Below are positions 58,681-64,000 of a DNA stretch of 64,000 bases, piece by piece. The notes beneath the pieces were generated by a model, which saw nothing but the letters and a program-made list of their open reading frames with translations, had not been told where the DNA came from and did no database searches. The translations under genes and the position numbers were made by a program. The stretch comes from Mesorhizobium sp. WSM3860. GTDB lineage: Bacteria; Pseudomonadota; Alphaproteobacteria; Rhizobiales; Rhizobiaceae. The stretch is from NCBI RefSeq assembly GCF_002294995.1, contig NZ_NSGF01000009.1:186001-250000 (forward strand), written 5' to 3'. Every line of letters begins with the position of its first letter. Position 1 is the first letter of the stretch.

Positions 58681-59614
58681 TTAGATGGCCGCCGTGAATT
58701 CCCGGACTTCCTCAGCTATCCAAGTTCTGAACGCGCGTACTTTCGGATGCTCCTGATTGCCTATTCGGTAAACCAGATCGTATCCCCATTCAACTTCGAG
58801 CTTGGTGTGCGAAAATAGCGCTACCAGGCGGCCTGCCGCGAGATCTTCGGCGACCAGCACGCTGCGCCCGAGCGCCACGCCTTCACCCCGGATCGCTGCC
58901 TCGATGGACATGCTACCGAGGCTGTAGCCGGCCCCCCCGAGCCCTTGGGTAAGGCAACTCCATCGTGGAGAACCAGCGTTCCCAAGTCGTATTCATGCCG
59001 ATCTCATGAATCAGCTGGCATTTGGCCAGATCGCCGGGAGATCGAAGCCCGCCCATGCGATCGCGATAGGCCGGCGCACCGACCGGGGAGACTGTTTCAT
59101 TCATTATGCGCTCGGCCGCCGCAACGGGATATTGACCGTTTCCATAGCGCAGGGCGACGTCGACGTGACCAGTTGCGAAATCCACTGTAGCGTCGGTCAC
59201 TTCCAGGTGGACCTCGAAGTCCGGGTATCGCGCCATCAATTTGTGCAAGCGTGACGTCAACCATTTGCTCGCGAAAGAGACGCCGGAGCTTATGACGAGC
59301 CTCGTCTCGTCGTTCTTGCGGCGAATGTTTTCCGCCTCGCGTGCGAGATCGGAAAGCAGACGGGTGACGGTGCTGAAAAAGGATGCACCCGCGTCGGTGA
59401 GTTCTATCCTACGGGTCATGCGGCGAAAGAGCTGAACCCCAAGATGTTCTTCGAGTGCCTTGACCTGACGGCTCACCGCGCCGTGGGTCAGATGAAGCTC
59501 CTCCGCCGCCAGCGTCATACTCAACCTCCTACCCGTCGCCTCGAAGGCGCGAAGGGTCTGAAGCGGCGGAAGCTGTTCGGGCGTACGAACTCGATGCGTG
59601 AGTTTTGCTGACAC
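58681..59614 (-). pseudogene. LysR-family regulator broken by a frameshift in a 7-C run
   Basis: From GTG 59614 the frame encodes a GcvA-like LysR protein: LQTLRAFEATGRRLSMTLAA, then the recognition part LTHGAVSRQVKALEEHLGVQ, and the effector domain to MELPYPRARG. At a run of seven C (58932-58938, G on the coding strand) the frame changes and stops at 58913. The rest of the effector domain (SMSIEAAIRGEGVALGRSVL to the end) is open in the next frame to 58681. Removing one base restores a 310-residue protein. It is divergent from an EamA transporter that it may have regulated. Confidence 0.75.
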
Positions 59615-59710
59615 GTCCTGTGCGTACAAATGATTTGTCGTCGGGACTTGGCGGCCGGTACACATGACACAGGCGCACGCGCCTGCCAACCGAATCAATC
59701 AGGGCCGATC

Positions 59711-60667
59711 ATGTCCCAGAACCCTAGCCCCGTGCTTCTTTCCCCCGTCGATATGTCGGCCCGCTCCTTATCCACCAAGAGCCTTGGCGCAATGCTGCTG
59801 CTCGCAGTCATGTGGGGCCTTTCGATCCCGATCACGAAGCTCGGCCTTGAAGCCATTCCGCCTCTGACGCTGACCGCGATGCGCTTCCTTGTTGCAGTCC
59901 CATTGTTTCTGATCCTGGCGGCGGGCCGGCTTCGCGTGCCGTGGCAAGCAGTTCCCAGCATAGTAGCGCTCGGCGTAATGGGCATCACCTTCGGCAACGT
60001 CGCGCAATCGTTCGGCGTACAGGGCACATCGGCTTCCGCCGGCACGATCATTTCGGCGACGATCCCGATCTTCATCGTGATCTTCGCGGCGATCCGACTC
60101 AAGCAGCCTGTAACAGGCCGGCAGTGGTTTGGTTTGTTTGCGGCCTTCGCCGGTATCGCGCTGGTCGCAATTGGGAGTGGATCGGGAGTCGATGACCTGT
60201 CCAAGACGACCGTTTCTGGTGTGGCCTGGATGCTGGTTTCGGCCGTATCCATCGCGTTCTATTACATCTGGAGCGCGGAGCTCACAAAGAAGTACGGCAC
60301 CTTGCCGGTGGCTGCATGGAACGCCCTGGCCGGGCTGGTCGCAATCCTGCCCCTATCGGGCTGGGAGATAGCCCAGACGCCCTTGCACATCACCATGCAG
60401 GCAATTTGGGCCGTCGTATATCTCGGCGTACTGGTGACTGTCGCCGGGCTGCTTCTGTGGCTCTATCTTCTGCGGGCCGTCCCGGCCCGGATCGCTGCGA
60501 GCGTCCAGTATATTCAGCCGGTTTTCGGGATCGCCGCAGCGTCGCTTCTGTTTGGGGATCATCTCGGCCTGACCTTCGCGGTGGGCGTCGTCCTTATTCT
60601 GGGTGGCCTCGCTTTGGCAGTCGCCAACAAGCGGCCTGTCCCCGAAGCGGCGGTGCCGCACGAATAA
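59711..60667 (+). CDS. EamA/DMT-family transporter
   Basis: This 318-residue membrane protein has ten hydrophobic segments in two EamA repeats: LLLAVMWGLSIPITKLGLEA near residue 28 for the first and GVAWMLVSAVSIAFYYIWSA near 170 for the second. TPLHIT and LGVLVTVAGLLLWLYLLRAV follow. DMT exporters often move amino acids or metabolites; the substrate is unknown. The 96-bp gap to the divergent LysR gene is the likely shared control region. GGGCCGATC precedes ATG 59711. Confidence 0.85.
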   Translation: MSQNPSPVLLSPVDMSARSLSTKSLGAMLLLAVMWGLSIPITKLGLEAIPPLTLTAMRFLVAVPLFLILAAGRLRVPWQAVPSIVALGVMGITFGNVAQSFGVQGTSASAGTIISATIPIFIVIFAAIRLKQPVTGRQWFGLFAAFAGIALVAIGSGSGVDDLSKTTVSGVAWMLVSAVSIAFYYIWSAELTKKYGTLPVAAWNALAGLVAILPLSGWEIAQTPLHITMQAIWAVVYLGVLVTVAGLLLWLYLLRAVPARIAASVQYIQPVFGIAAASLLFGDHLGLTFAVGVVLILGGLALAVANKRPVPEAAVPHE

Positions 60668-60766
60668 GGTTAGATGGCTGCGCACAGGTCACAGGAGTGA
60701 TTAACCCTTCATTCACCCTGCTAATTTCTCGACCTATCTCTGTAACCCCCTCGATCGTTGACATTC

Positions 60767-60792
60767 GAACAAAATTAGAACAAATTGGGAAC
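60767..60792 (+). promoter_or_regulatory. Tandem LexA (SOS) boxes
   Basis: GAAC-N7-GAAC-N7-GAAC: half-sites at 60767-60770, 60778-60781 and 60789-60792, each 11 bp apart. This gives two overlapping copies of the direct-repeat SOS box of alphaproteobacteria (GTTC-N7-GTTC on the other strand). A -35-like TTGACA at 60758-60763 lies just upstream, so LexA bound here would block the promoter. It is 22 bp before the 28-codon gene. Confidence 0.75.
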
Positions 60793-60814
60793 ATATTAAC
60801 AACAGGAGAGTGGT

Positions 60815-60901
60815 ATGGCCGATCTGGTTCAGGATGTCGTCTCGCTGGTCTGCATGAGCACCTTTCTCATTTCCATGGCGATCTGGATTGGCGCCATGTG
60901 A
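60815..60901 (+). CDS. 28-residue membrane peptide under SOS control
   Basis: MADLVQDVVSLVCMSTFLIS is followed by eight more residues ending IGAM; the last 20 or so form one hydrophobic helix. AGGAGAG lies 6-7 nt before ATG 60815, a strong ribosome site. The tandem LexA boxes upstream suggest induction by DNA damage. Caulobacter SidA is a 29-residue SOS-induced inner-membrane inhibitor of cell division, so a similar role is possible, but similarity in size and setting is all I can see. Too short for most gene finders. Confidence 0.6.
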   Translation: MADLVQDVVSLVCMSTFLISMAIWIGAM

Positions 60902-61038
60902 TCAGGCGGCTCGCCGCAGCCCGTCTCGGGGCGCCAAGGGTCCGCCTCTCTTGGGATGGGGAAGAGCCCGTCCATTGTTAAGCTTTTCTTGGCCGCGCCG
61001 CCGCTAGGCTGCTTCCCGAAAACGGGGAGCAAAAGGCA

Positions 61039-62289
61039 GTGTCGGTCATCGCCGCGGTCACACTCGTGGCCGGAAATCTCGGACTGATCTTTCTCTTGAT
61101 GAGGATACCGCTCGGGCTGCGCATGGTTGCGGTCAGCCGCGTGATCGAGGCTGACCGGAATCGCCTCTGGCAGGCGCTGTGGCCGTTCGGCGGCGACGCC
61201 GGCTGGTCGGGTGAAATCCTCTCTGCCGAACCTATGGACGGCGAGGGGACGGCGTTGATCAAGCTGTCATGGGAAGGGCGGGATGGCCGGCCGATTGAAC
61301 GCCGGGTGCGGTTCGACGACGTGGTGGAAGGCAGCCGCTTCGCGATGCGCGTCATCGAGGACACGGCGCTCGATCCATCCTTTTGGGTCCACTATCGCGA
61401 AACCACCGAGCTTGTCCCGGAAGGCGGTGCGACGCGGGTTACGCTCACGCAAACCGACCGCTATCGCGGCGTCGCCTTCCTGATCTTCCGCTACTTCGCC
61501 ATGCGCCGCGAGCTCGCCAAGCTGCAGGTCTGGGCGACAACCGAAACATATCGCAGGGGCGGCTGGTTCGAGCATCCGGTGAGCCAGATCGGCTTCGCCG
61601 TGCTTTCGGCCTTCATCCTGTGGCCGTTCTTCGGCCTCAACCTTGGCGGGCTGGCGCTGGCCGCGATCCTAACCTCGGTCGTGGCGCTGCACGAACTCGG
61701 CCACATGGCGGCGTTCCGCCTGACGGGGCATCGCCGGGCGCGCATGATCTTCATCCCGCTGCTCGGCGGCATCGCCATGGGCGGCAGGCCCTACGATAGC
61801 CGCTTCGAGGTGGCTTTCGTGGCTCTGATGGGGGCGGGCTTCTCAGCCTTCCTGGTGCCTCTGCTGATCGCCGCCAGCGGCCTTGCCGGCAGCGAAGGGC
61901 ATCGCCTGGCGGCAGTTCTGCTGGCGACGCTTGCCGGCTGCGCGTCGCTGTTCAACATCGCCAATCTCGTGCCGGTGTGGAAGTTCGACGGCGGCCAGGT
62001 GCTGCGCCAGATCTGCCCGGGCCCGATCGCGCTGGCGCTTGCTTCCTTCCTGCTGCTGTTCGCCTTGCTGGCGCTCGGCTGGCGCGCCGGCTTCTCGCCC
62101 AGCTTCCTGCTCGTCGCCGGCGCGGTGTTTTCAGTGCTCAGCCTGCTCACGGTCGGAAGCGGCGTGAAGCCGCGTCACGAGCTGAAGCCGATCGGAGCTT
62201 TCGACCGCCTGGCCATGGCTGGCGCGCTGCTGGCGGTCTTTTCCATTCACGGCTATGGCGTGCTCTGGGCCTCAGCGCAGCTGATGTAG
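61039..62289 (+). CDS. Fusion of a polyketide-cyclase-like lipid-binding domain and an M50-type membrane protease
   Basis: This 416-residue protein has an N-terminal membrane helix, then an SRPBCC-like domain (about 30-165; VIEADRNRLWQALWPFGGDA, SRFAMRVIEDTALDPSFW). After that comes a multi-helix membrane part with the zinc motif ALHELGHMAAF near residue 218 and the second site-2-protease motif NLVPVWKFDGGQ near 315. Intramembrane proteolysis is therefore likely; substrate unknown. GTG 61039 follows GGGAGC. The gene is convergent with lipB, 10 bp apart. Confidence 0.75.
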   Translation: MSVIAAVTLVAGNLGLIFLLMRIPLGLRMVAVSRVIEADRNRLWQALWPFGGDAGWSGEILSAEPMDGEGTALIKLSWEGRDGRPIERRVRFDDVVEGSRFAMRVIEDTALDPSFWVHYRETTELVPEGGATRVTLTQTDRYRGVAFLIFRYFAMRRELAKLQVWATTETYRRGGWFEHPVSQIGFAVLSAFILWPFFGLNLGGLALAAILTSVVALHELGHMAAFRLTGHRRARMIFIPLLGGIAMGGRPYDSRFEVAFVALMGAGFSAFLVPLLIAASGLAGSEGHRLAAVLLATLAGCASLFNIANLVPVWKFDGGQVLRQICPGPIALALASFLLLFALLALGWRAGFSPSFLLVAGAVFSVLSLLTVGSGVKPRHELKPIGAFDRLAMAGALLAVFSIHGYGVLWASAQLM

Positions 62290-62299
62290 CCGCGCCGGA

Positions 62300-63043
62300 T
62301 TAGCCTGCCTTTCGGGCCAGTTCGGCGACCGGGGCCGCGGCAGGTCCGAACACGCCCTCGAAGGCGGATTTCAGCGCCAGATCGAGGTCGGCCATGGTGA
62401 CCGGAAGACCGAGGTCGACGAGGCTGGTCACGCCATGGTCCGAAACGCCGCAGGGCACGATGCCGCCGAAGTGGGAAAGCTCCGGCTCGACATTGATGGC
62501 AATGCCGTGAAAGCTCACCCAGCGCCTGAGCCTGATGCCGATGGCGGCGATCTTGTCCTCGGTGGGGGTGCCGTCAGGCAGGGCAGGGCGATCCGGCCGC
62601 ACCACCCAGACGCCGACGCGATCCTCGCGGCGCTCGCCGCGCACATTGAAGGCGGCAAGCGTGCCGATGATCCAGTCTTCGAGCGCGGCGACGAAGGCGC
62701 GGACATCCTCGCGCCGGCGCTTCAGGTCGAGCATCACATAGGCGACCCGCTGGCCGGGGCCATGATAGGTGTATTCACCGCCGCGTCCGGCGGCGAAGAC
62801 GGGGAAGCGGTCAGGGTCGATAAGGTCCTCGATGCGCGCACTTGTGCCGGCGGTGTAGAGCGGCGGATGCTCGACCAGCCAGACCATCTCGCCGGCAGTG
62901 CCATTGCGGATGGCCTCAGCGCGCGATTCCATGAAGGCAAGCGCATCCGGATAGGACGTGAGGCCGGGCTCGATGACCCACTCGACCGGCGCCGAACCGG
63001 CAAGGGGCAGGAACGACGTGGCGATCTGGCTGCGTTCTGTCAT
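62300..63043 (-). CDS. lipB: Lipoyl(octanoyl) transferase
   Basis: The enzyme transfers octanoyl from acyl-carrier protein to the lipoyl domains of 2-oxo acid dehydrogenases and the glycine cleavage system. It has 247 residues with [16 protein letters not shown] near residue 54, [20 protein letters not shown] near 85, [20 protein letters not shown] near 165 and the catalytic cysteine in [15 protein letters not shown] near 195. ATG 63043 starts a monocistronic gene. Confidence 0.95.
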   Translation of the reverse strand: MTERSQIATSFLPLAGSAPVEWVIEPGLTSYPDALAFMESRAEAIRNGTAGEMVWLVEHPPLYTAGTSARIEDLIDPDRFPVFAAGRGGEYTYHGPGQRVAYVMLDLKRRREDVRAFVAALEDWIIGTLAAFNVRGERREDRVGVWVVRPDRPALPDGTPTEDKIAAIGIRLRRWVSFHGIAINVEPELSHFGGIVPCGVSDHGVTSLVDLGLPVTMADLDLALKSAFEGVFGPAAAPVAELARKAG

Positions 63044-63226
63044 GGAACTTTCTCGATGCTTCCCTCATATGGCGGCAATTGGCTGAAACGTCCAGTTTCG
63101 GCCGGCCCGTGTCGAGGCTGTGGAGCATTGCGCCAGGAGCTTGCGAATATTCCGCACGGCACCCTTGTTTCGCCGGAAACGATTTGCTACAGGCCCCGGG
63201 CCGGACGGTTCCGGCTCCTACCACGT

Positions 63227-63311
63227 GCGGTCGTGGCGGAATTGGTAGACGCGCAGCGTTGAGGTCGCTGTGGGGCAACCCGTGGAAGTTCGAGTCTTCT
63301 CGACCGCACCA
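63227..63311 (+). tRNA. tRNA-Leu (anticodon GAG)
   Basis: The acceptor arms GCGGTCG (63227-63233) and CGACCGC (63301-63307) pair perfectly. The anticodon arm is CAGCG-TTGAGGT-CGCTG with anticodon GAG, a long variable arm follows, and CCA is encoded at 63309-63311. The long variable arm is typical of a class II leucine tRNA. Confidence 0.96.
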
Positions 63312-63454
63312 TTCTCCCCCAAAAGGCATTCCTTGAATGAACCCGTGAGTCGGCGCGTCTGACGTTCTGCGGGCCAAAACAAAAGCGGTGCCAGATCCTG
63401 AGGACCGCGCCGCCGCCTTAGGTTTCCAGCCCGGCAGCTCTGCAAAAACCGGGC

Positions 63455-64000
63455 CTATCCCGTCCAGCCAAGGCCGGCCGAGATGCAATTGATCGATACG
63501 AGCAGAGCGTCGGTGGTCCGCTTTTGATCCGCCGTGCCGGTATTTGCCCGGACTTCACGCAGCAGATCGACCTGCAGCCGGTGGATGTCGTCCATTTGGC
63601 GCCGCAGATTGTCGAAACGCCGCTTGAACATCGGAAAGCGCGCGGAAAGATCGCCACCGGTGAGGTCACCGATCAGACGTCGCGTCAGCTCGTATTCGGC
63701 GCCGATGCGGGCGTAGATTCGCCAAGCTGCATCGCTGTCGGCTACCAGGCCGGCGTAGAGCTGCGCGATCTCCATGTCGGACTGGTAGAGCGTCTTCTCG
63801 GCCTCGTCGACGATCAGGCGGAAGAAGCGGGAGCGCTCGAACATGCGGGCCAGAAGCTCGCGCCCGGCCTCGCCGCGCACCGTGACGAAGGCGCTCAGCG
63901 CGCTGCCGATGCCGTACCAGCCGGTCAACAGATGACGGTTCTGGCTCCAGGCGAAAACCCATGGAATGGCGCGCAGGTCGGCAATGCCGCTAGCGCCGAA
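63455..64000 (-). CDS. ppc: Phosphoenolpyruvate carboxylase, C-terminal part (5' end outside window)
   Basis: The frame is open from the right edge of the window to a stop at 63455, giving 181 residues. It reads DLRAIPWVFAWSQNRHLLTG, WYGIGSALSAFV, then helical sequence to LLVSINCISAGLGWTG. This matches the last fifth of PEPC, including the conserved RAIPWVF-W-Q-R region near the active site and the C-terminal glycine (canonical ending NTG; here WTG). PEPC makes oxaloacetate from phosphoenolpyruvate and bicarbonate. Confidence 0.9.
   Translation of the reverse strand, partial: FGASGIADLRAIPWVFAWSQNRHLLTGWYGIGSALSAFVTVRGEAGRELLARMFERSRFFRLIVDEAEKTLYQSDMEIAQLYAGLVADSDAAWRIYARIGAEYELTRRLIGDLTGGDLSARFPMFKRRFDNLRRQMDDIHRLQVDLLREVRANTGTADQKRTTDALLVSINCISAGLGWTG

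Overview
The window is GC-rich alphaproteobacterial chromosome. Gene content and order point to the Rhizobiales, most likely Mesorhizobium or a close relative. The evidence is an aerobic cob-type cobalamin cluster under a B12 riboswitch, a nuoA-N operon followed by birA, an RNase J gene, mce, a DUF1467 gene and proS-lolCD, a BA14K-family protein, alphaproteobacterial-type LexA boxes, and rhizobial palindromic repeats scattered between and inside genes. Assignments come from reading the translated sequence; no database search was run.

Layout: 1-9.5 kb holds a MarR-family 3' end, a TetR regulator with a 15-bp operator-like palindrome, ilvC, a PilZ protein, a BA14K protein, an EEP-fold hydrolase, a Nudix-like protein, a MacAB-like efflux set and a PhzF protein. 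9.6-14.85 kb is a decayed prophage remnant between a complete tRNA-Lys and a 45-bp copy of its 3' end. It has no integrase, but keeps a tail-protein fragment, two cargo-like genes and a lysis cassette in which three genes carry disabling changes. 15.4-31.2 kb is the cobalamin cluster. From the riboswitch leftward it runs DUF1636-cobW-cobN-cobG-cobH-cobI-cobJ, then cobK on the opposite strand, then cobL-cobE-cobM-cobA-cobB-cobS-cobT. Together these cover most of the route from uroporphyrinogen III to the lower-ligand end; cobF is not in the window. Both cobG and cobN carry in-frame copies of a palindromic repeat. 31.3-32.5 kb is a YcaQ-like gene.

32.8-49.2 kb is the 14-subunit complex I operon. 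It has two oddities: a four-helix-bundle (23S rRNA intervening-sequence-type) gene bounded by heptad inverted repeats between nuoC and nuoD, and a helix-hairpin-helix domain found both as a C-terminal extension of NuoE and as a separate gene between nuoF and nuoG. 49.2-56.3 kb holds birA, RNase J, mce, DUF1467, a predicted small RNA, proS and lolCD. A gene-less second copy of the heptad repeat lies after the RNase J gene.

56.3-64 kb is mixed: a cupin, a family-25 glycosyltransferase, a LysR gene frameshifted at a 7-C run, a divergent EamA transporter, a 28-codon membrane peptide behind three tandem LexA half-sites, a lipid-binding-like/M50 protease fusion, lipB, tRNA-Leu(GAG) and the 3' end of a phosphoenolpyruvate carboxylase gene. 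The best candidates for something undescribed are the heptad-repeat element in the nuo operon, the SOS-boxed 28-aa peptide, and the repeat-derived insertions in CobG and CobN.
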